Shown in pieces: positions 35,297 to 45,516 of a stretch of DNA of 64,000 bases (its first letter is position 1; each line of letters begins with the position of its first letter). A program made the translations under genes and the position numbers. The DNA comes from Bradyrhizobium cenepequi (GTDB lineage: Bacteria; Pseudomonadota; Alphaproteobacteria; Rhizobiales; Xanthobacteraceae): NCBI RefSeq assembly GCF_020329485.1, contig NZ_JAGKJI010000029.1, forward strand, positions 1 to 64,000, given 5' to 3'. Below the pieces are notes generated by a model. It was given only the letters and a program-made list of their open reading frames with translations, was not told the origin of the DNA and did no database searches.

Positions 35297-35345
35297 CCGC
35301 TGTCATTCCGGGCTCGATGCTATCGCATCGCCCCGGAATGACGCG
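35297..35345. repeat. Palindromic repeat between glmU and glmS
   Basis: GTCATTCCGGG (35302-35312) is mirrored by CCCGGAATGAC (35332-35342), and CGATGC-TATC-GCATCG forms the apex. This CCGGAATGAC palindrome family is common in Bradyrhizobium. As RNA it would be a very stable hairpin and may end glmU transcription, although no U run follows. Confidence 0.75.
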
Positions 35346-35520
35346 GTGGTTTGTGGCGAGAACGGAAGAAGGGTGGTAGGTTCTTGCTCACCCGTTAATC
35401 TTCTCTTTAACACTGTCTCAATCCGCAATAATTATTGAGTTTGTTGCTGCCCGCGTTTCCCGTTAAGGGAGCGTGTCGTCGGTTTGGCAAATTTTCGGCG
35501 ATTTGGGGATTTTCATCCGC

Positions 35521-37347
35521 ATGTGCGGCATTATCGGCATTCTCGGACAGGCACCGGTTGCGGAGCAACTGGTGGACTCGCTGAAGCGGCTCGAATATCG
35601 CGGCTATGACTCCGCAGGCGTCGCCACGCTGGAGGGCGACGATCTGGTGCGGCGGCGTGCGGAAGGAAAGCTGAAGAACCTGGAAGCGCGGCTGCGCGCC
35701 GAGCCGCTTCAAGGCCACACCGGCATCGGGCATACGCGCTGGGCGACGCATGGCCGGCCGACCGAGGGCAACGCGCATCCGCATGCGACAGAGAACGTCG
35801 CTGTCGTCCACAACGGCATCATAGAGAATTTTCGCGAATTGCGAGAGGCGCTCGAGAAACAGGGCGCGAAATTCTCAAGCGAAACCGACACCGAGGTCGT
35901 CGCCCATCTCGTCAATTCCTGCCTCTTGAAGGGCCATTCGCCGCAGGAAGCGGTGAAGGCGTCGCTGCCGCAGCTCCGCGGCGCGTTCGCGCTGGCGTTC
36001 CTGTTCAAGGGCCACAATGACCTCCTGATCGGTGCCCGCAAGGGCTCGCCGCTGGCGGTTGGGCATGGCGACGGCGAGATGTATCTGGGATCGGATGCGA
36101 TCGCGCTGGCGCCGTTCACGGATACGATCAGTTATCTCGAGGACGGCGACTGGGTGGTGCTGTCGCGCGAGGTCGGCGTGATCTATGACGAGCATGGCGC
36201 GGTCGCCAACCGCGACGTGCTGAAATCCGGCGCATCAGCATTCCTCGTCGACAAGGCGAACTACCGCCACTTCATGGCCAAGGAGATCCACGAGCAGCCG
36301 GAAGTGGTCGGCCACACGCTCGCCCGCTATGTCGACATGGCGACCGAGCGGGTCATCTTGCCGGTCAAGCTGCCGTTCGACTTCAACGATATCCAGCGCG
36401 TCTCCATCACCGCCTGCGGCACAGCGAACTATGCGGGCTATGTCGGAAAATACTGGCTGGAGCGGTTCTCCCGCCTGCCGGTCGAGATCGATATCGCTTC
36501 CGAATTCCGCTACCGCGAGGCGCCTTTGCGCAAGGGAGACCTTGCGATCTTCATCTCGCAATCCGGCGAGACTGCCGACACGCTGGCCGCGTTGCGTTAC
36601 GCGAAAGAGCAGGGCGCGCACACGGTTTCGGTGGTGAACGTGCCGACCTCGACGATCGCGCGCGAGAGCGAGACCGTGCTGCAGACACTGGCGGGTCCCG
36701 AGATCGGCGTCGCCTCGACCAAGGCCTTCACCTGCCAGCTCATGGTGCTGGCGTCGCTCGCGGTCGCCGCCGGCAAGGCGCGCGGCGAACTGTCCGATGC
36801 GGATGAAGCCAAGCTCGTGCACGGGCTGATCGAGATTCCCCGCCTGATCGCGGCGGCGCTGACCACGGAGCCGCAGATCGAGAAGCTCGCGCGCGAAATC
36901 TCCAAGTCGCGCGACGTGCTCTATCTCGGCCGCGGCACCAGCTATCCGCTCGCGCTCGAGGGCGCGCTGAAGCTGAAGGAAATCTCCTACATCCATGCCG
37001 AAGGCTATGCCGCCGGCGAGCTCAAGCACGGCCCGATCGCGCTGATCGACGAGAACGTGCCGGTTGTGGTGATCGCACCTTTCGACAAGGTGTTCGAGAA
37101 GACCGTCTCCAACATGCAGGAAGTGGCCGCCCGTGGCGGCAACATCATCCTGATGACCGACACCAAGGGCGCGGCGGAGGCGACCGTCGATTCCCTGGTC
37201 ACGATCGTGCTGCCGGACATGGCGGCGGCCTTTACGCCGATAGTCTATGCCATTCCGGTGCAGCTTCTCGCCTATCATACCGCCGTCGTCATGGGCACGG
37301 ACGTCGACCAGCCCCGCAACCTCGCCAAGTCGGTTACGGTCGAATAG
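35521..37347 (+). CDS. glmS: Glutamine-fructose-6-phosphate aminotransferase (isomerising)
   Basis: It makes glucosamine-6-phosphate from fructose-6-phosphate and glutamine, supplying GlmM and GlmU. The N-terminal nucleophile Cys is in MCGIIGILG, and the glutaminase domain contains GHTRWATHG and HNGIIENF. The two SIS domains contain ITACGTANYAG, SQSGETADTL and GRGTSYPLALEGALKLKEIS. The length of 608 residues is standard. The start is ATG 35521, since Cys2 must follow. No glmS ribozyme is visible upstream. Confidence 0.97.
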   Translation: MCGIIGILGQAPVAEQLVDSLKRLEYRGYDSAGVATLEGDDLVRRRAEGKLKNLEARLRAEPLQGHTGIGHTRWATHGRPTEGNAHPHATENVAVVHNGIIENFRELREALEKQGAKFSSETDTEVVAHLVNSCLLKGHSPQEAVKASLPQLRGAFALAFLFKGHNDLLIGARKGSPLAVGHGDGEMYLGSDAIALAPFTDTISYLEDGDWVVLSREVGVIYDEHGAVANRDVLKSGASAFLVDKANYRHFMAKEIHEQPEVVGHTLARYVDMATERVILPVKLPFDFNDIQRVSITACGTANYAGYVGKYWLERFSRLPVEIDIASEFRYREAPLRKGDLAIFISQSGETADTLAALRYAKEQGAHTVSVVNVPTSTIARESETVLQTLAGPEIGVASTKAFTCQLMVLASLAVAAGKARGELSDADEAKLVHGLIEIPRLIAAALTTEPQIEKLAREISKSRDVLYLGRGTSYPLALEGALKLKEISYIHAEGYAAGELKHGPIALIDENVPVVVIAPFDKVFEKTVSNMQEVAARGGNIILMTDTKGAAEATVDSLVTIVLPDMAAAFTPIVYAIPVQLLAYHTAVVMGTDVDQPRNLAKSVTVE

Positions 37348-37439
37348 CCGCAACCGCTTGGATTACGTTGGCTCTTCAAAAACCTGCTAGGATGGCTTAG
37401 CTGGCAGATTCTGGCTGCGCCTTGCGACCTGGAACCATA

Positions 37440-38222
37440 ATGAAACCCGACAATTCGCCTCCAATCCTGCCCTCGGAACACCCCTCGCCAGACGGCCCGC
37501 GCGGCCTGATGGCCCGCTTCCGAAACTACTTCCTGACCGGGCTGATCGTCACGGGGCCGGTGGCGATCACCCTTTATCTGACCTGGTGGTTCGTTACCTG
37601 GGTCGACGGCCTGGTGCGGCCGTTCGTGCCTTCCGACTATCGTCCCGAAACCTACCTGCCGTTCGGTGTGCCCGGTTCCGGGCTGGTTGTCGCGGTGATC
37701 GCGCTGACGCTGCTCGGCTTCCTCACCGCCAACCTGATCGGGCGGACGCTGGTTGATCTCGGCGAGCGACTGTTGGGCCGGATTCCAGCCGTGCGCGCGA
37801 TCTATCGCGGCCTGAAGCAGGTGTTCGAGACGCTGTTCTCGGGCAACGGATCGAGCTTCCGCCGCGTCGGCCTGGTCGAATTTCCCTCGCCGGGCATGTG
37901 GTCGATCGTCCTGATCTCGCAGTCGCCGAGCGCCAACATCGCGGCGAGCCTTCCCGGGCAGGAGGAGCACATCTCGGTATTCCTGCCGTGCTCGCCGAAC
38001 CCGACCACCGGCTTCTTCTTCTACGTGCCGAAGAGCAAGATCATCGAGGTCGAGATGAGCACCGAGGACGCCGCGACATTGATCATGTCCGCCGGCGTCG
38101 TGCAGCCGGGCGCCGGCGATGCAAAGAGCATGGCCGCGCTCGCCGGCGTGGCCAACGCCGCCCGCATCGCCAATTCCGCCTCCTCGCTGCAGCCAAAGTC
38201 CGCGCCTGCAAAAGTGGAATAG
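37440..38222 (+). CDS. DUF502 family membrane protein
   Basis: The 260-residue protein has two N-terminal membrane helices (YFLTGLIVTGPVAITLYLTW and LVVAVIALTLLGFLTANLI). The conserved soluble part includes LIGRTLVDLGERLLGRIPAV, RAIYRGLKQV and VFLPCSPNPTTGFFFYVP. The family is conserved in alphaproteobacteria and has no assigned role. It follows glmS at 92 bases on the same strand. Confidence 0.88.
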   Translation: MKPDNSPPILPSEHPSPDGPRGLMARFRNYFLTGLIVTGPVAITLYLTWWFVTWVDGLVRPFVPSDYRPETYLPFGVPGSGLVVAVIALTLLGFLTANLIGRTLVDLGERLLGRIPAVRAIYRGLKQVFETLFSGNGSSFRRVGLVEFPSPGMWSIVLISQSPSANIAASLPGQEEHISVFLPCSPNPTTGFFFYVPKSKIIEVEMSTEDAATLIMSAGVVQPGAGDAKSMAALAGVANAARIANSASSLQPKSAPAKVE

Positions 38223-38314
38223 GGGCTCTCCCGATTTTGAAGGTGAGGCGAACTCGTGTTCGCCGCCGGATCGTTCTACAAGTGCGATCTCGCAAGAACC
38301 CTTCAGGATCCATC

Positions 38315-39169
38315 ATGTCCAATACGATCGCGATCCTCGCGCCGGGCGCCATGGGCAGCGCGGTGGCGCAACGCCTGGCTGAACATGGCGCACGCGTCCT
38401 GACTTCGCTCGCCGGCCGGAGTGAAGCCAGCGCCAAACGGGCGGCTGCCGCCGGCATGGTGGCAGCCGACGACGCCGATATCGCCAGTGCCGACATCATC
38501 CTTTCGATCGTGCCGCCCGCAGAGGCGATCGTGCTGGCAGAAAAGCTGGCCGCCGGCATCGTCAAATGCCGGACGACACCTGTCGTCGTCGATTGCAACG
38601 CCGTCAATGTCGAGACGGTGCAGAAAGTCGGCGATATCATCGCTGCGTCCGGCGCGCGCTTCGTCGACGGCGCCATCATCGGCTTGCCGCCTAAACCAGG
38701 CTCAACCGGGCCGGCGTTTTATGTCTCGGGCGAGCATGCGCAGGATGTCGCTGTGCTGAAGCAGCTCGGCCTCGACCTGCGCATCATCGAAGGGCCGGTC
38801 GGCGCAGCTTCCGCGCTGAAGATGTCGTATGCTGGGATCAACAAGGGACTGACAGCCGTCGGCGCCGCCATGGTGCTGGCGGCCACGCGCGCGGGCGCCG
38901 CTACCGCGTTGCGCGACGAACTGGCGCAGAGCCAACCGCACATCCTGGCGCGGCTCGGGGTCGCGCTGCCAGACATGGTGCCGAAGGCGTATCGCTGGGT
39001 CGCCGAGATGCGCGAGATCGCGGCTTTCCTTGGTCCGGACCATCCCGCCAGTCTCGTCTATGAGGGATTCGCCAGGCTGTTCGAGCATATCGCCGCGGAT
39101 GCCGACGGCGCGGGCGAGAACGTTGCGAAGCTGAAAGCGTTCGCCGAGAGCTGCACGGAGAAGGCGTAA
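38315..39169 (+). CDS. NAD(P)-dependent oxidoreductase, 6-phosphogluconate dehydrogenase-like
   Basis: The 284-residue protein begins with a Rossmann nucleotide-binding motif (IAILAPGAMGSAVAQRLAEH) as in beta-hydroxyacid dehydrogenases. The C-terminal all-helical part (GAASALKMSYAGINKGLTAV) matches DUF1932 of these proteins, which carry the catalytic Lys in LKMSYAG. The substrate is unknown. ATG 38315 follows an AGGATCCATC site. Confidence 0.85.
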   Translation: MSNTIAILAPGAMGSAVAQRLAEHGARVLTSLAGRSEASAKRAAAAGMVAADDADIASADIILSIVPPAEAIVLAEKLAAGIVKCRTTPVVVDCNAVNVETVQKVGDIIAASGARFVDGAIIGLPPKPGSTGPAFYVSGEHAQDVAVLKQLGLDLRIIEGPVGAASALKMSYAGINKGLTAVGAAMVLAATRAGAATALRDELAQSQPHILARLGVALPDMVPKAYRWVAEMREIAAFLGPDHPASLVYEGFARLFEHIAADADGAGENVAKLKAFAESCTEKA

Positions 39170-39179
39170 GGCGCACCGC

Positions 39180-39266
39180 CGTCATTGCGAGGAGCGAAGC
39201 GACGAAGCAATCCATCTCTCGGCATTTGCGGTGGCAATGGATTGCTTCGCTGCGCTCGCAATGACG
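39180..39266. repeat. Palindromic repeat (CGTCATTGCGAGGAGCG type), copy 1
   Basis: CGTCATTGCGAGGAGCGAAG at the left end is mirrored at the right by GCGCTCGCAATGACG. The inner arms AAGCAATCCAT and ATGGATTGCTT are inverted. It lies between converging genes. A second copy of the same family lies at 57937-58061 in the other orientation. Confidence 0.82.
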
Positions 39267-39268
39267 CA

Positions 39269-41377
39269 TCACCCCGCGCCGATCAGCGGGATCGCTTCGT
39301 CGCGTTCGAACAGATAGAGCAGGCAGCGCAATGCCTCGCCACGCTCGCCTTTCAGCTTCGGATTATCCTTCATGATGCGCAGCGCCTCTTCGCGGGCCTG
39401 TGCGATGAGCTGGCCGTGCACCTCGGGCCGCGCGATGCGGTAGCCGGGAAGGCCGCTCTGGCGGATGCCGAGCACGTCGCCTTCGCCGCGCAGCTTCAGG
39501 TCTTCCTCGGCGATGCGGAATCCGTCGGTGGTTTCGCGGATCACTTTCAGCCGCGCCTTTGCGATTTCGCCGAGCGGCTCCTGGTAGAGCAGGAGGCAGG
39601 TTGAAGCTTCGGAGCCGCGTCCGATCCGGCCGCGCAGTTGATGCAATTGCGCAAGCCCAAAACGTTCGGCGTTCTCGATTACCATGATGGTCGCAGCCGG
39701 CACGTCGACGCCGACTTCGACCACGGTGGTGGCGACCAGGAGCGCGATCTCGTGCGCGGCGAACTGCGCCATCACCGCGTCCTTCTCCGCGCCCTTCATC
39801 TGGCCGTGGACGAGGCCGACGCTGTCGCCGAAGCGCTTCTGCAGGCTCTCGAACCGCTTGGTCGCGTTGGTCAGGTGTTCGGTGCCCTCGGCTTCGGATT
39901 CCTCCACCAGCGGGCAGATCCAATAGACCAGCTTGCCCGCGTTCAGCGCGCGGCCGACGGCGTCGATGACCTCGCTGATGCGGCTTGCCGGCACCGCGCG
40001 GGTATCGATCGGCTGGCGGCCGGCCGGCTTCTCGCGCAGCTCGGAGATGTCCATGTCGCCGAAATAGGTCAGCACCAGCGTGCGCGGGATCGGCGTGGCG
40101 CTCAGCACCAGGACGTCGACGGCTTCTCCTTTCGACGTCAGCGCCAGCCGTTCGCGAACGCCGAAGCGATGCTGCTCGTCGACGATCGCGAGCGCGAGCG
40201 ACTTGAAGATCACGTCGTCCTGGATCAGCGCATGGGTGCCGACCAAAAGGTCGATCTCGCCGGCCTCAAGCCGGGCGAGCAATTCGCGGCGCTCCTTGCC
40301 CTTCTCGCGGCCGGTGAGGATGGCGACACGAAGACCGGCGCGCTCGGCGAGCGGGGCGATGGTCTTGATGTGCTGGCGCGCCAGGATTTCGGTTGGGGCC
40401 ATCAGCGCGGCCTGCTTGCCGACCTCGGCGACGGCGGCGGCCGCGAGCAGGGCCACCACCGTCTTGCCGGAGCCGACGTCGCCTTGCAGCAGGCGCAGCA
40501 TGCGTAACGGCTGGCGTAGATCTTCCGCGATCGCCGCCATCGCGGCGCGCTGCGATGCGGTGAGCGCGTAGGGCAGCGCGTCGATGATCCTGTTGCGGAG
40601 ATGGCCGTCGCCGGCATTGCGGTCGCCGGCAGGCCGGCGGAGCTGGGCGCGGATCAGCGCCAGCGCCAATTGACCGGCGAGCAGTTCGTCGAAGGCAAGG
40701 CGGGACCAGAACGGGCCGTCAGGCAGGATGTCGGTGAGCTCGACCGGCACGTGGACACGCTGCAGCGCTTCCGCGATCGGCGGAAAGCTGCAGCGGCGCA
40801 GCACCTCTGGGCTGATCCACTCCGGCAATGAGGGAAGTTTCTGCAGGGCCTGCGCGATGGCCCGTCGGAGCGAGCCGACCGCAAGTCCCTCGGTCAGCGG
40901 ATAGACTGGATCGATGCCGGAGAGCTTTGCAAAGCCTTCTTCGTCGACGACGCGGTCGGGATGAACGATCTGGGGGATGCCGTCGTACATCTGCAATGTG
41001 CCGGACACGTAGCGCTTGGCACCGACGGGAAGCAGCTTTTCGACATAGCCCGGCTGGGCGCGGAAGAAGGTAAGCACCACGTCGCCGGTGTCGTCGCTGG
41101 TATAGACGAGATAGGGCGCGCGCGCATTGCGCGGCGGGGGCGGGCGATGGCGGTCGACTGTGACCTCAAGCGTCGCCACCATGCCCGGAACCGCGTCGCG
41201 GATCTTCGGCCGCGCGCGGCGGTCGATCACGCTTGCGGGCAGATGCAGTAGGAGATCGACCAGCCGCGGCGTCTCGCTGCGGTTGAGCAAATAGCGCAAC
41301 AGTTTGTCCTGCTTCGGCCCGACGCCCGACAGGCTCGTGACCGGTGCAAACAGGGGATTGAGCAGAGCAGGGCGCAT
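39269..41377 (-). CDS. recG: ATP-dependent DNA helicase RecG
   Basis: The 702-residue enzyme reverses stalled replication forks and branch-migrates Holliday junctions. An N-terminal wedge domain (SLSGVGPKQDKLLRYL) is followed by Walker A LLQGDVGSGKTVVALL and the DExH-type box IVDEQHRFGV. Helicase C motifs include QLHQLRGRIGRGSEAS, and the C-terminal TRG-like region is present. ATG 41377 (MRPALLNPLF) is my choice. ATG 41392 is five codons longer. The neighbouring sdhE-mfd unit is divergent. Confidence 0.96.
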   Translation of the reverse strand: MRPALLNPLFAPVTSLSGVGPKQDKLLRYLLNRSETPRLVDLLLHLPASVIDRRARPKIRDAVPGMVATLEVTVDRHRPPPPRNARAPYLVYTSDDTGDVVLTFFRAQPGYVEKLLPVGAKRYVSGTLQMYDGIPQIVHPDRVVDEEGFAKLSGIDPVYPLTEGLAVGSLRRAIAQALQKLPSLPEWISPEVLRRCSFPPIAEALQRVHVPVELTDILPDGPFWSRLAFDELLAGQLALALIRAQLRRPAGDRNAGDGHLRNRIIDALPYALTASQRAAMAAIAEDLRQPLRMLRLLQGDVGSGKTVVALLAAAAVAEVGKQAALMAPTEILARQHIKTIAPLAERAGLRVAILTGREKGKERRELLARLEAGEIDLLVGTHALIQDDVIFKSLALAIVDEQHRFGVRERLALTSKGEAVDVLVLSATPIPRTLVLTYFGDMDISELREKPAGRQPIDTRAVPASRISEVIDAVGRALNAGKLVYWICPLVEESEAEGTEHLTNATKRFESLQKRFGDSVGLVHGQMKGAEKDAVMAQFAAHEIALLVATTVVEVGVDVPAATIMVIENAERFGLAQLHQLRGRIGRGSEASTCLLLYQEPLGEIAKARLKVIRETTDGFRIAEEDLKLRGEGDVLGIRQSGLPGYRIARPEVHGQLIAQAREEALRIMKDNPKLKGERGEALRCLLYLFERDEAIPLIGAG

Positions 41378-41536
41378 GGCAGCATCCGTCATCAGGCAGC
41401 CGTGTGCCGTCAAGCCCGGCGATGATGCAACAGTTGATAAATCCGGGAACAAGAAGGGCTGACATCGGTCATCTCAGTCGCTATATCACCCCCGCCCGGC
41501 ACGTCCGGGCTTTTGGCGTTTGGATGGATTTGCGAC

Positions 41537-41821
41537 ATGACGGGAACGACACGGTCGAGCGGCGGGCTCGACAACCGCCGCAAGCGGCTATTGTTTCGCT
41601 GCTGGCATCGTGGCACCCGCGAGATGGACCTGATCCTCGGCCGCTTCGCGGACGCCGAAATCGGCAATCTCTCGGACGCCGAACTGTCCGAACTGGAGCA
41701 CCTGCTCGAGGTGCCCGATCCCGACCTCTATGCCGCGCTGACCGGCGACAAGACGCCTGAAGGAGCGGGCGCGCTGTTTGCCCGTATCAAGGCGTTTCGC
41801 GCGGTGGAACACGACGCATGA
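41537..41821 (+). CDS. sdhE: FAD assembly factor SdhE
   Basis: The 94-residue protein helps attach FAD covalently to succinate dehydrogenase SdhA. The conserved motif RGTREMDLILGRFAD is at residues 25-39. LEVPDPDLYAAL is a further family hallmark. Its TGA overlaps the mfd start (ATGA), so the two are translationally coupled. recG, divergent, shares the upstream region. Confidence 0.92.
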   Translation: MTGTTRSSGGLDNRRKRLLFRCWHRGTREMDLILGRFADAEIGNLSDAELSELEHLLEVPDPDLYAALTGDKTPEGAGALFARIKAFRAVEHDA

Positions 41822-44800
41822 AGCAACAAGTCAAATCACCAGCCGCATTGCTGGCCCCCGGCCGCGCGGTGACCTTTGCCAATGTCGCCGAGGGTGCCGA
41901 GGGATTGGTTATCGCCGATCTCGCGCGCGCGATCGCAGCAAAGCCGAAGCGGCCGGCGGTCAGCCTTGCCGTGGTGTGCCGCGACGGGCCGCGGATGCAG
42001 CAGCTCGCCCGCGCGCTGGAGTTCTTCGCGCCCGATCTTGGGGTGATGCAGTTCCCGGCCTGGGACTGCCAGCCCTACGACCGCGTCTCACCGCATGGCG
42101 GCATCCTGGCGCAGCGCCTGACCACGCTGGCGCGGTTGTCGCGGCTCACGGGCAGCGACAAGCCGTTGATCGTGCTGACTACGGTGAATGCCGTCACACA
42201 GCGCGTGCCGGCGCGCGAAATCGTGGCAGCACAGGCGCTGTCGGTTGCGCCGGGCCATGTGGTGGCGATGGATTCGATCGTCGCCTGGCTCGAGCACAAT
42301 GGCTATACGCGCTCCTCCACCGTGCGCGAGCCCGGCGAATATGCGGTGCGCGGCGGCATCCTCGATTTATTTCCCGCCGGGCTCGACCAGCCGGTGCGAT
42401 TCGATTTCTTCGGCGATTCGCTGGAGTCGATCCGCACCTTCGATGCCGAGACCCAGCGCACGCTCCTGGACATGCGCGGGCTCGATCTCGTTCCGGTGTC
42501 CGAATTCCAGCTCACCACGGAAACCATCCGCCGCTTCCGCATGGGATATGTCGCCGCGTTCGGTGCACCGGAGCGCGACGATGCGCTCTATGAAGCCGTC
42601 ACCGAAGGGCGCCGCCATCCCGGCATGGAGCACTGGCTGCCGCTGTTCCAGGAGCGGATGGATACGCTGTTTGACTATCTCGACGACGCGCCTGTTGCGA
42701 TCGAGCCGCAAAGCGAGGACGCCGCGCGCGAGCGCTTCAAGCAGATTGTCGATTACTATGATGCACGTCGTGAGGCGATGGAGCATCCCGGTGGCGGCGC
42801 GATCTACAAGCCCTTGCCGCCGGACCGGCTGTATCTCACCGAAGCGGAATGGACGCAGCGCCTGAGCGACGGCGCGCTGGCGCGGCTAACGCCGTTTGCT
42901 GTCCCTGAGGGCAGCGCAGAAGTGTTCGACGCGCGCGCGCGGCAGGGCCGCAACTTCGCGCCGGAACGCGCCGATACGTCCGTCAACGTGTTTCAAGCCG
43001 TCGTCGCTCATGTGCAGGCGTTGCAGGCGCAGCGCAAGAAGGTCGTGATCGCGCTGTGGAGCGAGGGCTCGCGCGACCGCATGGGCTCGATGCTGCAGGA
43101 CCACAAGCTCCTCAACCTCACTAACGTCAACACCTGGCGCATGGTGCAGGCGACGCCGCGCAACGAGGCGATGCTCGCCGTGCTCGGCATGGAAAGCGGC
43201 TTCGAGACCGACGACGTCGCCGTCATCAGCGAGCAGGACATCCTGGGCGACCGCCTGGTGCGGCCACGCAAGGCGCACCGCAAGCTCGACAACTTCATTT
43301 CTGAGGTCACGAGCCTGTCGGCCGGCGATCTCGTCGTCCATGTCGAGCACGGCATCGGCCGCTTCGTCGGCCTGCAGACGCTGGAAGTTTCCGGCGCGCC
43401 GCATGATTGTCTCGAGCTGCATTATGCGGCGGAGACAAAACTGTTCCTGCCGGTCGAGAACATCGAGCTGCTGTCGCGCTACGGCTCCGACAGCGCCAAT
43501 GTCGAGCTGGATCGCCTCGGCGGCACCGGCTGGCAGGCGCGCAAGGCGAAACTCAAGAACCGCATCCGCGAGATCGCGGGTGAGCTGATCAAGATCGCGG
43601 CCGAACGGATGCTGCACGAAGCGCCGAAGATGCCGGTGCAGCCGCATGTCTATGACGAGTTCTGCGCGCGCTTCCCCTATGAGGAGACCGAGGACCAGCT
43701 CGGCGCGATCACCTCGACGCTGAAGGACCTGGAGAGCGGCCGTCCGATGGACCGGCTGATCTGCGGCGACGTCGGCTTCGGCAAGACGGAAGTGGCGCTG
43801 CGTGCGGCGTTCGCGGTCGCACTCGACGGCAAGCAGGTCGCGGTCGTCGTGCCGACCACGCTGCTCGCACGCCAGCACAGCAAGACCTTTGCCGAGCGCT
43901 TCCGCGGCTTCCCGGTCAATGTCGCGCAGGCCTCGCGGCTGATCCCGGCGAAGGAGCTGACGCAGGTCAAGAAGGGCCTTACCGACGGCAGCGTCGATGT
44001 CGTCGTCGGCACCCACGCGTTGCTCGGCAAGTCGATCAAGTTCAAGGACCTGGGCCTTCTCATCGTCGACGAGGAGCAGCATTTCGGCGTCGGCCACAAG
44101 GAGCGGCTGAAACAGTTGCGGGCGCAGGTGCACGTGCTGACGCTTTCCGCGACACCGATCCCGCGGACGCTGCAACTGGCACTGACCGGCGTGCGCGATC
44201 TCTCGATCATTGCTTCGCCCCCGGTCGACCGGCTCGCGGTGCGCACCTTCGTCGCACCGCATGACCCGCTGATGATCCGCGAGGCGCTGCTCCGCGAGCG
44301 TTACCGTGGCGGGCAGGCGTTCTACGTGGTGCCGCGGATTGAGGATCTCGCTGGTGTCAAGGATTTCCTCGACAAGAACGTGCCGGAGATGAAGGTCGCG
44401 GTGGCGCACGGCCAGATGCCGCCAACCGTGATCGAGGACATCATCTCCGCGTTCTACGACGGCAAATACGATATCCTGCTGTCCACCACGATTGTGGAGT
44501 CCGGGCTGGATATTCCGAATGCCAACACGCTGATTGTGCACCGTGCCGACATGTTCGGGCTTGCCCAGCTTTATCAGCTTCGCGGCCGGGTCGGTCGCGC
44601 GAAGCTGCGTGCCTACGCGCTGTTCACGCTGCCGGCGCAGCAGAAGATCACGCCACAGGCGGAACGGCGGCTGAAGGTGCTGCAATCGCTGGAAACGCTG
44701 GGTGCGGGCTTCCAGCTCGCGTCCCACGACCTCGACATCCGCGGCGCCGGCAATCTTCTGGGCGAGGAGCAATCCGGTCACATCAAGGAAGTCGGCTTCG

Positions 44801-45336
44801 AACTCTATCAGTCGATGCTGGAAGAGGCGATCGTCAACCTGAAGGCCGGCATTGCCGAGCCCGCCGCCGACCGCTGGTCGCCGCAGATCACGATCGGCAT
44901 GCCGGTGCTCATTCCCGAGGATTACGTCAACGATCTCGCGGTGCGACTGTCGCTGTATCGTCGGCTGGCCGATCTCGACACCGAGGATGAAATCGACAAT
45001 TTCGCGGCCGAGATGCGCGACCGCTTCGGCGTGCTGCCGGATGAGGTGCGCTATCTCTTCAAGGTCGCGACGATCAAGGCCTATTGCCGCCGCGCCAATG
45101 TCGAGAAGGTCGATGCCGGTCCGAAGGGTGCCGTGATCTCCTTCCGCGACAATGCCTTTGCCCAGCCCGACCGCCTGGTCGCCTTCATCCGCCAGCATGG
45201 CCAGGCCGCCAAGGTGCGGCCCGACATGAAGGTCGTGTTCTTCCAGGAATGGAAGACTCCGGAAGAACGCCTTGCCGGGACAACGGAAATCCTGCGGCAA
45301 CTTGCCAATCTCGCCGAGAACAAGAAGGCAGCGTAA
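41818..45336 (+). CDS. mfd: Transcription-repair coupling factor Mfd
   Basis: The 1172-residue ATPase removes RNA polymerase stalled at DNA damage and recruits UvrA. In order it has a UvrB-like N-terminal region (MQFPAWDCQPYDRVSPHGGI), the RNA-polymerase-interacting domain near 480-540 (GDLVVHVEHGIGRFVGLQTL), RecG-like translocase motifs (GDVGFGKTEVALRAAFAV, VDEEQHFGVGHKERLK, QLYQLRGRVGRA), and a C-terminal TRCF domain. It overlaps sdhE by four bases. A terminator lies at 45354-45396. Confidence 0.97.
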   Translation: MKQQVKSPAALLAPGRAVTFANVAEGAEGLVIADLARAIAAKPKRPAVSLAVVCRDGPRMQQLARALEFFAPDLGVMQFPAWDCQPYDRVSPHGGILAQRLTTLARLSRLTGSDKPLIVLTTVNAVTQRVPAREIVAAQALSVAPGHVVAMDSIVAWLEHNGYTRSSTVREPGEYAVRGGILDLFPAGLDQPVRFDFFGDSLESIRTFDAETQRTLLDMRGLDLVPVSEFQLTTETIRRFRMGYVAAFGAPERDDALYEAVTEGRRHPGMEHWLPLFQERMDTLFDYLDDAPVAIEPQSEDAARERFKQIVDYYDARREAMEHPGGGAIYKPLPPDRLYLTEAEWTQRLSDGALARLTPFAVPEGSAEVFDARARQGRNFAPERADTSVNVFQAVVAHVQALQAQRKKVVIALWSEGSRDRMGSMLQDHKLLNLTNVNTWRMVQATPRNEAMLAVLGMESGFETDDVAVISEQDILGDRLVRPRKAHRKLDNFISEVTSLSAGDLVVHVEHGIGRFVGLQTLEVSGAPHDCLELHYAAETKLFLPVENIELLSRYGSDSANVELDRLGGTGWQARKAKLKNRIREIAGELIKIAAERMLHEAPKMPVQPHVYDEFCARFPYEETEDQLGAITSTLKDLESGRPMDRLICGDVGFGKTEVALRAAFAVALDGKQVAVVVPTTLLARQHSKTFAERFRGFPVNVAQASRLIPAKELTQVKKGLTDGSVDVVVGTHALLGKSIKFKDLGLLIVDEEQHFGVGHKERLKQLRAQVHVLTLSATPIPRTLQLALTGVRDLSIIASPPVDRLAVRTFVAPHDPLMIREALLRERYRGGQAFYVVPRIEDLAGVKDFLDKNVPEMKVAVAHGQMPPTVIEDIISAFYDGKYDILLSTTIVESGLDIPNANTLIVHRADMFGLAQLYQLRGRVGRAKLRAYALFTLPAQQKITPQAERRLKVLQSLETLGAGFQLASHDLDIRGAGNLLGEEQSGHIKEVGFELYQSMLEEAIVNLKAGIAEPAADRWSPQITIGMPVLIPEDYVNDLAVRLSLYRRLADLDTEDEIDNFAAEMRDRFGVLPDEVRYLFKVATIKAYCRRANVEKVDAGPKGAVISFRDNAFAQPDRLVAFIRQHGQAAKVRPDMKVVFFQEWKTPEERLAGTTEILRQLANLAENKKAA

Positions 45337-45353
45337 GCTTGCCTTCCTGAGCA

Positions 45354-45396
45354 CGGGATGCCGGCAGCACAGGCGCTGCCGATCCCGATGTTTTGA
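45354..45396 (+). terminator. Terminator after mfd
   Basis: CGGGAT (45354-45359) and ATCCCG (45382-45387) enclose the inner arms CGGCAGC and GCTGCCG. The bases ATGTTTTG follow. The stem is long, with a small internal bulge. It lies 18 bases after the mfd stop. Confidence 0.7.
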
Positions 45397-45516
45397 GACA
45401 ATGGCGCCCTGTTAATATTACTGCTTAACTACCAGTTAAGTATGTGTTTGCCGGCACGAAAGCGCATGGCTTAGCGTGCGCCGGGTGCGGCTTAGTAACC
45501 GGCGAGTTGGTGCGTA

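Noticed and set aside
35255..35520. glmS ribozyme or riboswitch upstream of glmS
   Set aside because: The region holds a common palindromic repeat and no recognisable glmS ribozyme core, which is mostly found in Gram-positive bacteria.
42886..45354. Long open frame opposite mfd (over 800 codons)
   Set aside because: It is antisense to a confident mfd gene. Its composition (rich in Arg, Asp, His, Leu) is the usual mirror of GC-rich coding DNA and it has no recognisable domain.
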